A stretch of DNA of 64,000 nt, from positions 47,553 through 111,552 of the forward strand of contig JBATLL010000046.1 in assembly GCA_049289295.1 (NCBI GenBank). The letters run 5' to 3'. Made by a program: the position numbers and the translations under genes. This document shows positions 48,279 through 56,372 of the stretch, in pieces. The stretch is from BOKV01 sp049289295 (GTDB taxonomy: Bacteria; Pseudomonadota; Alphaproteobacteria; Rhizobiales; Rhizobiaceae). How positions within the stretch are numbered: the stretch's first letter is position 1; every line of letters starts with the position of its first letter. The notes under the pieces were generated by a model. It saw nothing but the letters and a program-made list of their open reading frames with translations. It was not told the DNA's origin and did no database searches.

Positions 48279-49334
48279 ATGTATTTCGCCAGTGACAATT
48301 GCGCCGGTGCGGCCCCCCAGATCACGGAAGCACTAGCCCGCCATTCCGGCGGCTTCATGGAATCCTACGGCGATTCAAAACTCGACGCTGCCGTTCAACG
48401 GTCCTTCAGTGAACTTTTCGAACGTGATGTGACAGTCCTGACCGTATCAACCGGAACGGCAGCGAATTCGCTGGCGCTAGCCTGCGCAATGAAGCCGGGG
48501 GGAATTGCACTCGCATATCGCGAGGCACACGTGATCGGGGACGAATGCGGCAGCCCCGAGTTCTTCATGGGCGCTGGTCGGCTGGAACCCCTGGACGGTA
48601 CGCTCGGAAAGATCAGCATGGACAGTCTTGCAGGCAATCTTGAGCGACTCAACCCCCCGTTCCTGCATCACGGGCGCGCAATCGCGCTGACATTGACCCA
48701 GGCAACTGAAGCTGGAACCGTCTACACGGTCGACGAAATCACCGCGCTTGCAGATCGTGCCAAGGCGACGGGACTCAAGGTCCACATGGATGGCGCGCGT
48801 TTTGCCAACGCGCTTGCCACGCTAAACGTGAGCGCGGCGGAAATGACCTGGAAAGCGGGGGTGGATATGCTCTCTTTCGGCGGCACCAAGAACGGCTGCT
48901 GGTGCGCCGAGGCGCTCGTCCTGTTTGACAGCGCCATGGCTGAAGATGCCCGTTATCTGCACAAGCGGTCCGGGCAGCTGTTTTCCAAGAACCGCTTCGT
49001 ATCTGCGCAGTTCGAAGCCTATCTCAAGGATGGCCTGTGGCTCGACATGGCACGCCATTCCAATGCCATGGCGCAAGATCTTGCCGATATTGTCAGGAAG
49101 GCAGATACTATCCGCCTGGCCTGGGAACCCCAGTGCAACGAAGTCTTCTTCCTGACCAGCAGGGCAACCGCCGAAAGGCTGCGCAAGGCCGGCGCAACGT
49201 TCCATGAAATGCCAGCACCTGCCTTCCTCGGCCCGCTGGATCGCGGAGAGGGAATGTTCCGCCTTGTAACGAGTTTCGCTACCTCCAGGAAGGATACCAC
49301 TTCCTTTGCAGCCTTGCTGGGTGTGAACGCCTGA
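48279..49334 (+). CDS. Low-specificity L-threonine aldolase-like PLP enzyme
   Basis: A 351-aa fold-type I PLP enzyme that cleaves threonine or allo-threonine to glycine and acetaldehyde in this family. The PLP lysine is Lys204 in SFGGTKNGCWCAEAL, with Asp171 (HMDGARFANALA) pairing to the pyridine nitrogen. The phosphate region is STGTAANSLALA and the His-stacking region AHVIGDECGSP. The length is usual. GAGAGGGA precedes the start. It stands alone, divergent from gltB and 156 bases ahead of the bufferin operon. Confidence 0.9.
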   Translation: MYFASDNCAGAAPQITEALARHSGGFMESYGDSKLDAAVQRSFSELFERDVTVLTVSTGTAANSLALACAMKPGGIALAYREAHVIGDECGSPEFFMGAGRLEPLDGTLGKISMDSLAGNLERLNPPFLHHGRAIALTLTQATEAGTVYTVDEITALADRAKATGLKVHMDGARFANALATLNVSAAEMTWKAGVDMLSFGGTKNGCWCAEALVLFDSAMAEDARYLHKRSGQLFSKNRFVSAQFEAYLKDGLWLDMARHSNAMAQDLADIVRKADTIRLAWEPQCNEVFFLTSRATAERLRKAGATFHEMPAPAFLGPLDRGEGMFRLVTSFATSRKDTTSFAALLGVNA

Positions 49335-49428
49335 GCCTTTCCATCAACTCCTGCTCACGGTCCAGTTACAAGGTCTGACGCCTTCTTGATTTCCACTTGA
49401 TCTGCAGATTTTCCAGATTGCAGTTGCA

Positions 49429-49460
49429 CCGGACATTCCGGTTCTTCCGGACCAAACCGG
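49429..49460 (+). repeat. Four phased CCGG units upstream of the bufferin operon
   Basis: CCGG starts at 49429, 49438, 49447 and 49457, spaced 9, 9 and 10 bases. The middle pair forms a hairpin TCCGG-TTCTT-CCGGA. The block ends about 12 bases before the GAGGAG ribosome site of the precursor gene. It could be an mRNA leader hairpin or a protein-binding array. Confidence 0.4.
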
Positions 49461-49490
49461 GAAACAACAGCTCTTGAGGAGAAATCCAAG

Positions 49491-49796
49491 ATGAACAAGA
49501 AGACGACCGCAACTGCAGCCATCGTTGCTGGCGCACTCACCGCAGCAATTTCATTTGCTGCAACGACAGCACCCGCCAACGCCGCAAAACTGAAATGTTT
49601 CGGCGTCGCACTTGCCGGCCAGAACGACTGTGCCGCTGGAGCCGGAACCACATGCGCAGGCACCTCGAAGGTCGACTATCAGGGCAACTCCTGGAAGTAT
49701 GTTGAAGCCGACAAGTGCGAAGACGTCGTGATCGACGTTGATGGCGCCAAGAAGATGGGCTCTTCCGACCCGCTGACCCGCGATCTTCCAAGCTGA
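49491..49796 (+). CDS. bufA: BufA1-type bufferin precursor (DUF2282)
   Basis: A 101-aa secreted protein of family DUF2282, which includes bufferins, copper-binding peptides modified after translation. Residues 1-32 are a signal peptide (ending APANAA). The core has four cysteines: Cys36 (KLKCFGVA), Cys47 (AGQNDCAAG), Cys55 (GTTCAGTS) and Cys76 (EADKCEDV), in the conserved bufferin order. In the family the central cysteines are converted to heterocycles by an MNIO enzyme before export. The mature peptide should buffer copper in the periplasm. A strong ribosome site (GAGGAG) precedes it. First gene of a four-gene operon. Confidence 0.88.
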   Translation: MNKKTTATAAIVAGALTAAISFAATTAPANAAKLKCFGVALAGQNDCAAGAGTTCAGTSKVDYQGNSWKYVEADKCEDVVIDVDGAKKMGSSDPLTRDLPS

Positions 49797-49826
49797 TCGC
49801 AGCCACCGGCGCCGGACCTCAGCATC

Positions 49827-50750
49827 ATGCAGACAATTTTGGATACAGTTCAGCCGAGGCCCGGCTTCGAAACCGGACCGATCCCCGCTCGCGCGGGGGT
49901 CGGCCTGAAAGCGCAGCATGTCGCGCAGATATTGCAGTCCAGTCCCGAATTGGGTTTTTTCGAAGTTCATGCCGAGAACTATATGGGCGCAGGTGGAATG
50001 CCACACGCCCAACTTCGTGAAATCAGGGAGCGCTATCCCCTTTCCATTCATGGCGTAGGCATGTCGATCGGCGGCGAAAACCCGATCAATACCGATCATC
50101 TGGCCCGCTTCGCAGAAGTGGTCAGGTTGTATGGTCCGGGCCTGGTATCTGAACACCTGGCATGGTCCACCCATGACGACGTCTTCTACAATGACCTGCT
50201 TCCGCTTCCCTATACGTCGCAAACCCTGGCGCGCGTTGCCTTGCATGTCGAGCAGGTCCAGGAAGCCATTGGCAGACCGATCCTGATCGAGAATCCCTCT
50301 ACCTACATGATATTCGCCCAGTCGACCTGGTCCGAAGCGGACTTCATGCGTGAAATCGCCAGGCGCTCGGGCTGCGGCCTGCTTCTGGACGTCAACAATG
50401 TGTTCGTGTCTGCCAGCAACCACGAATACAGCCCGCACGAATACATCGACTCCTATCCCCTGGAACTCGTGGAAGAGATCCATCTCGCCGGTCATGCAAC
50501 CGACAGCGACGATGACGGCAGGCCCCTGCTCATCGATGCCCATGACCGTGAAGTCTGTACCGATGTGTGGGAATTGTACGATTTTGTCCTTTCGCGGACC
50601 GGTCCGCTGCCCAGCCTCATCGAGTGGGATAACGAGGTTCCGCAATGGGCGACGCTGCACGAAGAGGCGGGCCGGGTTGACCGTGCGATCCAGCGCTCTA
50701 CACGCAAGGCGCATATGCCGCCCCGATTGCAGGTGGCAACCGCATCATGA
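49827..50750 (+). CDS. bufB: MNIO-family (DUF692) bufferin-modifying oxidase
   Basis: A 307-aa TIM-barrel multinuclear non-heme iron enzyme. Likely iron ligands are visible along the barrel: FEVHAENYMG (His48, Glu50), SEHLAW (Glu109, His110), IENPSTYM (Glu155), LLLDVNNVFVSASNH (Asp188, Asn190, His199), EIHLAGHATD (His219, His223) and LIDAHDREV (Asp238, His239). MNIOs convert Cys or other residues of precursor peptides into heterocycles, usually with a partner protein. The gene starts 30 bases after bufA and overlaps bufC by 4 bases, so its likely substrate is BufA. Confidence 0.92.
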   Translation: MQTILDTVQPRPGFETGPIPARAGVGLKAQHVAQILQSSPELGFFEVHAENYMGAGGMPHAQLREIRERYPLSIHGVGMSIGGENPINTDHLARFAEVVRLYGPGLVSEHLAWSTHDDVFYNDLLPLPYTSQTLARVALHVEQVQEAIGRPILIENPSTYMIFAQSTWSEADFMREIARRSGCGLLLDVNNVFVSASNHEYSPHEYIDSYPLELVEEIHLAGHATDSDDDGRPLLIDAHDREVCTDVWELYDFVLSRTGPLPSLIEWDNEVPQWATLHEEAGRVDRAIQRSTRKAHMPPRLQVATAS

Positions 50751-51541
50751 GCGACCACCCTTCACCACAGCCATCGATCATGGCCGCTTTTTCTCTCCCG
50801 CTGCTGGATCCCGATGTTGGTGACCCGCACATCGTTTCAGGCCCCGGGGGCAATCCCGCTCCCAGGCGTTTTGCAGTCTATCGCAACAATGTTGTCGTTG
50901 GCCTGATGGACGCTGTTCGCGCAGGCTTTCCCTCCTGCATGGCAATCATGGGTGATGAAAACAGTGCTCGGATCATCCGCAACTATGTTGCAACTCACCC
51001 ACCACATTCGCCGCTCATGCAGGCCTATGGCCATGACTTTCCCGATTTTCTGGCGAGTTTTCCTCCCCTGAAAAAATCGCCCTTCCTGGCCGATGTCGCA
51101 AGGCTGGAATATGCTTGGCTTTCCGCCTGGCATGCCGCTGACGCCCCGGCGCTTGAACCTGGCCACCTGGCCGGAATTTCCGAAGCAGAACTGCTCGAGA
51201 GCAGTCTGCGCCCGCACCCCGCAGCATCTTTGATAACTTCGCCCTTTCCGATCCATGACCTGTTCCAGTGGCGTAATGAGCGGCCAGAAGAAGGTGCCGA
51301 TCTTTCCCGCGCTCAGAGTGTTTTGGTATCGCGTCCGGCTCTGGACGTCATTCTCACCAGCCTTTCGCCCTGCCAGTCAGATTTTTTCAATGTCCTGCTG
51401 TCAGGCGGAAAACTGGGCGAGGCGATTGCCTCAGGCCTTGAAACAACCCCGGATTTCGACATCCAGGATGCGATGCTCGCCCTGCTTGGGTCCGGCGCGT
51501 TTCTGGCACCGTTCAACCAGCACGAAAAGGTGAGTGAATGA
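50747..51541 (+). CDS. bufC: BufC-type partner (DUF2063, putative DNA-binding domain family)
   Basis: A 264-aa protein of family DUF2063. The N-terminal part contains F-x-x-P-L-L-D and RRFAVYRNNVVVGLMDAVRAGFPSC, which recurs in this family, and then YGHDFPDFLASFPPL and DVARLEYAW. The C-terminus is a helical domain. Despite the database name, in MNIO systems this protein is the partner that recruits the precursor to the enzyme. It overlaps bufB and the DoxX gene by ATGA on each side, which implies translational coupling. Confidence 0.88.
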   Translation: MSDHPSPQPSIMAAFSLPLLDPDVGDPHIVSGPGGNPAPRRFAVYRNNVVVGLMDAVRAGFPSCMAIMGDENSARIIRNYVATHPPHSPLMQAYGHDFPDFLASFPPLKKSPFLADVARLEYAWLSAWHAADAPALEPGHLAGISEAELLESSLRPHPAASLITSPFPIHDLFQWRNERPEEGADLSRAQSVLVSRPALDVILTSLSPCQSDFFNVLLSGGKLGEAIASGLETTPDFDIQDAMLALLGSGAFLAPFNQHEKVSE

Positions 51542-52101
51542 CGTTGATAACCGCGCTCAAGGGGCTTCATGACAGCTTCTTTTCCGCAATCGAGAAGTTG
51601 GCGGGAACCTGGTTCCTGAGCCTGTTCGCGCGATTTGGCTTTCTTGCCGTCCTCTATTTCTACTTCCTGAATTCGTGGAAGACGAAGACCGGCGATGGCC
51701 CGCTTGGCTGGCTTCTCGTATCCGACAATGCCTACTATCAGATCGTTCCCTGGGCGGTTGATGCTGCTGGCGGCGAGATCGCCGAGATCGGGCTGCTGCC
51801 GAGCCTCGTCGTGCATCTGGGCGCCCTTGCAGAACTCCTCCTTCCCCTGATGATCGTGGCAGGCCTGTTTACCCGCATCGCGGCAATCGGCATGATCATC
51901 TTTGTCATCGTGCAGTCCTTTGTCGACATCCGTTTCCACGGCGTCGACGCGGCCACTGCTGGCGCCTGGTTCGACCGGTTTTCCGATGCGCTTATCTGGG
52001 ATCAGCGGTTGCTGTGGGTGCTTGCGCTTACTGTCCTCGCGGTGAAAGGCGCTGGTGCCTTTTCCCTGGATCACCTGTTGTCACGATGGTGGAAGTCGTA
52101 G
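51538..52101 (+). CDS. DoxX-family membrane protein
   Basis: A 187-aa inner-membrane protein with about four helices: residues near 17-42, 70-95 (EIAEIGLLPSLVVHLGALAELLLPLMIVAGLF), 100-122 and 150-170. The helix 2 A-L-A-E-L-L-L-P-L region and R-x-A-A-I-G-M-I-I-F-V-I are typical of DoxX/DoxD. DoxX proteins are linked to quinone or thiol redox reactions and often accompany bufferin genes. It overlaps bufC by 4 bases and ends the operon, followed by a bidirectional terminator. Confidence 0.88.
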   Translation: MTLITALKGLHDSFFSAIEKLAGTWFLSLFARFGFLAVLYFYFLNSWKTKTGDGPLGWLLVSDNAYYQIVPWAVDAAGGEIAEIGLLPSLVVHLGALAELLLPLMIVAGLFTRIAAIGMIIFVIVQSFVDIRFHGVDAATAGAWFDRFSDALIWDQRLLWVLALTVLAVKGAGAFSLDHLLSRWWKS

Positions 52102-52124
52102 CGAAATCAGCAGACATGAAAAAC

Positions 52125-52151
52125 AAAAGGGCGCCAGAAGGCGCCCTTTTT
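52125..52151. terminator. Bidirectional terminator between doxX and hsp20
   Basis: AGGGCGCC (52128-52135) pairs with GGCGCCCT (52140-52147) over AGAA. An A-run precedes and a T-run follows, so it serves the plus-strand bufferin operon and the minus-strand hsp20 gene. Confidence 0.88.
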
Positions 52152-52172
52152 CACATGCAGAAGCCGCGAGCT

Positions 52173-52646
52173 TCAGGCCTTGGCTTTGGCCTTGCCTTCG
52201 ATCTGTTTAACCTTGGCATCAGCCTTGGAAATTTCGATCTTGCGTGGCTTCATGGCTTCCGGAATTTCACGGACCAGTTCGATATGCAGCAAGCCGTTCT
52301 CCAGATTGGCGTTGCGGACTTCGACATGGTCGGCAAGCTGGAAGCGGCGTTCGAAGCTGCGTGATGCAATCCCGCGGAACAGCACTTCCTTGCCGTCTTC
52401 TTCGCTCGATTCAACCTTTTCGCCACGCACGGTCAGCGTGTTTTCACGCGATTCGATCGAGAGTTCGCCGTCCGAGAAGCCTGCGACGGCCATCGAGATA
52501 CGGTATGAGTTCTCGCCGGTGCGCTCGATATTGTAGGGCGGATAGGCAGGTGCCGACTGCGGCTCGGACATGTTGTCGAGCATCGAGAACAGCCGGTCAA
52601 ATCCGACGGTGGAACGATAGAGGGGGGCAAAATCAAAAGCACGCAT
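52173..52646 (-). CDS. ibpA: Hsp20-family small heat-shock protein (IbpA type)
   Basis: A 157-aa holdase that binds unfolding proteins. The start RAFDFAPLYRSTVGFDRLF is the class A IbpA-type N-terminus. The alpha-crystallin domain runs over residues 35-125 (PPYNIERTGENSYRISMAVAGF, GEKVE, then GIASRSFERRFQLADHVEV and ANLENGLLHIEL). The C-terminal I-x-I-type anchor is KIEIS, followed by a Lys/Ala-rich tail. GGAGGACCTGAA precedes the ATG at 52646. The leader folds as a ROSE thermometer and has a heat-shock-type promoter, so it should be induced by heat at two levels. Confidence 0.93.
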   Translation of the reverse strand: MRAFDFAPLYRSTVGFDRLFSMLDNMSEPQSAPAYPPYNIERTGENSYRISMAVAGFSDGELSIESRENTLTVRGEKVESSEEDGKEVLFRGIASRSFERRFQLADHVEVRNANLENGLLHIELVREIPEAMKPRKIEISKADAKVKQIEGKAKAKA

Positions 52647-52757
52647 TTCAGGTCCTCCTTGAAGCGACATTTGCGTTACAGTCCTTGGCCATTTGAGGCC
52701 TGGTTCCCGCCACCATTGGCCGGGAAACCGGATTTGTGAGCCCGTGTGGCGCCCACA
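52647..52757 (-). promoter_or_regulatory. ROSE-type RNA thermometer in the hsp20 leader
   Basis: The minus-strand leader can form four hairpins: TGTGG-GCG-CCACA; GGTT(T)CCCG with CGGGAACC; GGCC-TCAAAT-GGCC; and a last one holding the ribosome site. The last contains TCGCT-TCAA-GGAGGA, matching the ROSE core UYGCU placed 4 bases before the GGAGGA, in which CUUC pairs with GGAG around a G-G mismatch. ROSE elements block translation of small heat-shock genes in rhizobia until the temperature rises. Read from sequence and family knowledge; the 5' end is approximate. Confidence 0.78.
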
Positions 52758-52763
52758 GCCAAA

Positions 52764-52792
52764 ATCTGGGTATTTGCCCCCTGCTTTTCAAG
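52764..52792 (-). promoter_or_regulatory. Possible RpoH (sigma-32) promoter of hsp20
   Basis: On the minus strand CTTGAA (52792-52787) is followed after about 16 bases by CCCAGAT (52770-52764). The -35 fits the alphaproteobacterial heat-shock consensus; the -10 is approximate. It would start the mRNA near 52757, exactly ahead of the ROSE-like leader. Confidence 0.4.
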
Positions 52793-52896
52793 ATCAGCCA
52801 GCCATGGCAGCCCATGCGCGGCCAAAAGCCCTACTTGTGCTTGTTACCGAAAGCTCGAGCCTATAGGAGTCTCCTCGTTGAACTCCGGTACCGGCC

Positions 52897-53868
52897 ATGG
52901 AACTCGCTGAAACCCCAGAAAATCCAATTCCCTCCGACCCGTTTTGCGGGCTGGCCACGACGCCGGACGGCGCAAGCCTGCGCTATGCGCGGTGGCATAC
53001 GGATCGCCCGCCTTGCAAGGGCACCGTGCTGCTTCTTCATGGTCGTGCGGAATGTATCGAAAAACTCTTCGAGACCGTCAGCGACCTGCGCCGCTCGGGC
53101 TTCGATGTCCTCACCTTCGACTGGCGTGGCCAGGGTGGGTCATCACGGCAATTGAAGGACAAGCACCGCGGCTACGTCGAGGACTTCAAACAGTATGTCA
53201 CCGATCTCGAGACAATCCTGGACACAATAGCCCTTCCGGATTGCCGTTCGCCCTTCTTCATTCTTGCTCACTCGACAGGCGGCCTTGTGTCGCTGCTGGC
53301 GGCACCCAGGCTGGTGAACCGTGTCGAACGCATGGTTCTGACTTCGCCATTCCTCGGTTTCGGACCGATACCGATTTCCGGCGGCGTCCTGAAGTTTCTG
53401 ACTGGAACCTTGTGCGCTTTCGGTCTTGGAAGTCTCTATCTTGGCAGTGGCGCAAGTCCGGAAGAGAAGAAGCCTTTCACAGGCAACCGACTCACTTCCG
53501 ACACACGCCGCTTCGCGCGCAACGCCACGTTTGCTGCCAGCAATCCGGAGCTGTCCATCGGCGGACCAACCGCGGCATGGCTGTTTGCCGCCGGGCGCGC
53601 CATGGACGAAGTCAACGATCCCGATTTCATCGGATCGGTCAACATTCCCTCCCTTCTCGTGATGGCAGGCAGTGATGTGGTCGTTTCCAATCGCGCGATA
53701 GAGGAAATGGGCCGCAGGCTGCGTTCTGGCAAGATGGTGGCCATCCACGGCGCGCGCCATGAAATCCTGCAGGAGCGCGACACCTATCGCGAACAGTTGC
53801 TGGCGGCCTTCAAGGCCTTTGTTCCAGGCGAATCCCCGGCAAGGCCGGTCAGGAAGCGGAAAGGATAG
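52897..53868 (+). CDS. Alpha/beta hydrolase, lysophospholipase-like
   Basis: A 323-aa serine hydrolase of the Hydrolase_4 (monoacylglycerol lipase/PldB) type. The oxyanion region is LLLHGRAE and the nucleophile is Ser in LAHSTGGLVSLLA near residue 127, an A-x-S-x-G variant of G-x-S-x-G. The Asp is in MAGSDVVVSNRA and the His in HGARHEILQERD. An -RPVRKRKG basic tail ends the protein. No signal peptide. The start has little ribosome-site support. Its 3' end overlaps that of the convergent hisN-like gene by 20 bases. Confidence 0.88.
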   Translation: MELAETPENPIPSDPFCGLATTPDGASLRYARWHTDRPPCKGTVLLLHGRAECIEKLFETVSDLRRSGFDVLTFDWRGQGGSSRQLKDKHRGYVEDFKQYVTDLETILDTIALPDCRSPFFILAHSTGGLVSLLAAPRLVNRVERMVLTSPFLGFGPIPISGGVLKFLTGTLCAFGLGSLYLGSGASPEEKKPFTGNRLTSDTRRFARNATFAASNPELSIGGPTAAWLFAAGRAMDEVNDPDFIGSVNIPSLLVMAGSDVVVSNRAIEEMGRRLRSGKMVAIHGARHEILQERDTYREQLLAAFKAFVPGESPARPVRKRKG

Positions 53869-54628
53869 CCATTGCCTTTTCGTGCAATGCGGGATTGGCG
53901 GCTGCCAGAATACTGCCCCCGCCAATGGCATTGTCACCGCTCCATGTCGTGACGACCCCTCCGGCCTGCTCGATCACCGGAATAAGAGCGGCAATATCAT
54001 AGGATTTGAGGCCCGATTCCACCACCAGTCCGATATGGCCTGAAGCAAGCATGGCATAGGCGTAGCAATCATATCCGTAGCGTACCAGCTTGCACCGGCT
54101 TTCAAGTTCCAAGTAGCGCGGGCCATCTTCACCCTTGAAGAGAAAAGGGCTGGTGCTCATCATGATCGTGTGATCAAGCGCCTCGTTTCTGGAAGTGGCA
54201 AGCCTCGTGCGCCCTCCATTGTGCAGCAGGAAACTGCCTTGCCCACATGCCATGTATCGCTCACCTGTAAAGGGCTGGTGCATGACGCCCGCGCTGGCAA
54301 TTCCGTTTCGTGAGAAGCCGATCAATGTTCCCCAACTCGGCAAGCCGCAAATGAAGGACCGCGTGCCGTCGACCGGATCGATATGCCAGCAATATTCAGC
54401 GTCCGGCCTGTAAGGAGCTTCCTCTTCCCCCAGGATGCCATGATCGGGAAACCTTTCCCGCAAAATGGCCCGGATGGCGATTTCGGCTGACCGGTCGGCT
54501 TCCGTCACCGGATCAAACCCGCCATCGTCCTTGTTATCGACATCGATGGAAGACCGGAAACGCGGCATGGTTTGCTCGGCGGCAATATCGCAAAGCTCAT
54601 GGAGAAAGGCTTCTGTCGCGTAATTCAT
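53849..54628 (-). CDS. hisN: IMPase-family phosphatase, histidinol-phosphatase (HisN) type
   Basis: A 259-aa Mg-dependent phosphatase. Motifs: DPVTEADRSAE, GILGEEEAPY, HIDPVDGTRSFICGLPSWGTLI, and the late SGLKSYDIAALIPVIEQAGG, where the usual E-P-W-D becomes L-K-S-Y-D as in HisN proteins. It likely removes phosphate from histidinol-phosphate in histidine synthesis, although other his genes are absent here. The ATG at 54628 fits the conserved start; a GTG at 54667 overlapping the hutG-like stop (GTGA) is a rival. It lies downstream of that gene on the same strand. Confidence 0.87.
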   Translation of the reverse strand: MNYATEAFLHELCDIAAEQTMPRFRSSIDVDNKDDGGFDPVTEADRSAEIAIRAILRERFPDHGILGEEEAPYRPDAEYCWHIDPVDGTRSFICGLPSWGTLIGFSRNGIASAGVMHQPFTGERYMACGQGSFLLHNGGRTRLATSRNEALDHTIMMSTSPFLFKGEDGPRYLELESRCKLVRYGYDCYAYAMLASGHIGLVVESGLKSYDIAALIPVIEQAGGVVTTWSGDNAIGGGSILAAANPALHEKAMAILSAS

Positions 54629-54663
54629 CGCATTATCCGAAAAAGGCTGGAGGAGCGCCGGTT

Positions 54664-55557
54664 TCACTCGGCGGCAATTGGGCGGGTTCCTGCAAGATCG
54701 GCATCGGGAATGGAGACAAAGCGCGCAATGAACTGACTGATCAGGTGAGCGAGCGCAGCGAAATCGTCCTTCTTCTCCAATGTCGTCTCATTCATGTACA
54801 GGCCACGATTGACCTCAAGCTGAATGGCATGAATGCCATTGTCAGGCCGCCCGTAATGCTCGGTGATGAAACCGCCGGCATAGGGCTTGTTGATCTCGAC
54901 CTGGAAACCAAGCGCAGTCAGAAACTCGAAGGCGGCCCAAGTCACATGTTGTGCGCAACTGGTGCCAAAACGATCGCCGATGACAAAATCCGGCCGCAGC
55001 TTGCGACTGCCGCGCTCACGGTTCGAAGGCATTGAATGACAGTCGACCAGAATCGCATGGCCAAAGCGCACATGTGTTCGCGCCAGAAGCCTGCGAAGTT
55101 CGCCATGATAAGGCTTGTAAAGCGTTTCGATCCGCTCGAGACCCACCGCAACAGCCAATGGCCTTGCATAGATGGAATCATTTTCCGAAACGATGCGCGC
55201 AATCGTTCCCAGGCCACCAGCCACCCGTGATGTGCGCGCATTTACATAATCGGGCAGTTCACCTTCGAACATGGCCGGGTCAAGCTCGTAAGGCTCCCGG
55301 TTCACGTCGAGAAAGGCGCGCGGGAAATTGGCCGCCAGAAGCGGCGCACCCTGCGCGAGCGCGCCTCCGAAAAGTTCGTCCACGCGAAAATCTTCGGACT
55401 TCCGGATGGCGCTGCGGCTGAGCCGCGTCAGCGCCAGGAACTCTGGTGTGTAATTGCGCCCGCTGTGGGGGGAATTGAACACGAACGGAACCCGCTGCTC
55501 GGCTGGACACAGCACCGAGAAGGGCGGATTCAGTGATGTTTCAAAACCGGTTGCCAT
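54664..55557 (-). CDS. hutG: N-formylglutamate amidohydrolase family protein
   Basis: A 297-aa zinc-dependent hydrolase of the FGase family. Motifs: FNSPHSGRNY, FRVDELFGGA, RAFLDVNREPYELDP, ILVDCHSMPS, VINKPYAGGFITEHYG-like and IQLEVNRGLYM, giving the His/Asp/Glu zinc set. The family hydrolyses N-formylglutamate in histidine breakdown, but many members beside cpdR in Rhizobiales are outside a hut operon and may have another substrate. The ATG at 55557 matches the family start. It is divergent from cpdR with a 185-base gap. Confidence 0.88.
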   Translation of the reverse strand: MATGFETSLNPPFSVLCPAEQRVPFVFNSPHSGRNYTPEFLALTRLSRSAIRKSEDFRVDELFGGALAQGAPLLAANFPRAFLDVNREPYELDPAMFEGELPDYVNARTSRVAGGLGTIARIVSENDSIYARPLAVAVGLERIETLYKPYHGELRRLLARTHVRFGHAILVDCHSMPSNRERGSRKLRPDFVIGDRFGTSCAQHVTWAAFEFLTALGFQVEINKPYAGGFITEHYGRPDNGIHAIQLEVNRGLYMNETTLEKKDDFAALAHLISQFIARFVSIPDADLAGTRPIAAE

Positions 55558-55742
55558 CTGGCTTCTTGTCTTTTCCCTGGTTTGCGCAACTTTTTCACCA
55601 CGCAATGCCAGTTTGGCAGTTCCTGCAAAGCCTTGCAATCTGCGGATCTGCGTCTCCCCAACTCCGCGATATTCATCTTCTGTTTACCAAAATCATGGCT
55701 TACATTGAACCTATCTCAGGCAATCGACGGGTTTCACTACCG

Positions 55743-56105
55743 ATGAAGAAGATACTCCTGGCTGAAGACGATCATGATATGCGCCGTTTCCTGGAAAAGG
55801 CGCTGGCCAAGGCAGGTTACAGCGTCATTGCCTATGACAATGGCGCCAGCGCCTATGACCGCCTGCGCGAGGAACCCTTCTCGCTATTGCTGACAGACAT
55901 CGTCATGCCGGAGATGGACGGCATAGAGCTTGCCCGTCGGGCCACCGAAATCGACCCCGATCTCAAGGTCATGTTCATTACCGGATTTGCCGCGGTCGCC
56001 CTCAATCCCGACTCCAATGCGCCCAAGGACGCAAAGGTGCTTTCCAAGCCGTTCCACCTGCGCGATCTGGTCGACGAAGTGGAAAAGATGCTCGCCGCCG
56101 CCTGA
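55743..56105 (+). CDS. cpdR: CpdR-type response regulator
   Basis: A single receiver domain of 120 aa with phospho-acceptor Asp52 (LLLTDIVMPEMDGIELARRA), N-terminal acidic pair in LLAEDDHDMRRFL and Lys in VLSKPFHLRDLV. The sequence around GFAAVALNPDSNAPKDAK is specific to CpdR. In Caulobacter, unphosphorylated CpdR primes ClpXP at the pole for CtrA degradation, with RcdA as a further adaptor. The protein ends in EKMLAAA, a tail of a kind ClpX can recognise. ATG 55743 gives the family start; ATG 55695 would add 16 residues. Confidence 0.93.
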   Translation: MKKILLAEDDHDMRRFLEKALAKAGYSVIAYDNGASAYDRLREEPFSLLLTDIVMPEMDGIELARRATEIDPDLKVMFITGFAAVALNPDSNAPKDAKVLSKPFHLRDLVDEVEKMLAAA

Positions 56106-56240
56106 CAGGCGGATTGCCCTTTTTGCCGCATTTGAAAAAACTGTCCGGGCACTCAACTGGAACTTGACGGCTCCCGCCCAATTATGGTCTATGCCGCATG
56201 GTTCTGGCCCTGCTGCCAGGCATGAATTCCCGATGGAAAT

Positions 56241-56315
<75 letters not shown>

Positions 56316-56372
56316 TTTCCACCCCGGCCATTTTCCGGTAGGCAATCGACGCGCCAGCACCCGCAGGCCTGC

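Noticed and set aside
50747..51541. DNA-binding transcription factor (from the DUF2063 family name)
   Set aside because: The gene is embedded between an MNIO enzyme and DoxX with overlapping starts; in such operons this family is the MNIO partner protein, so a regulator role is not claimed.
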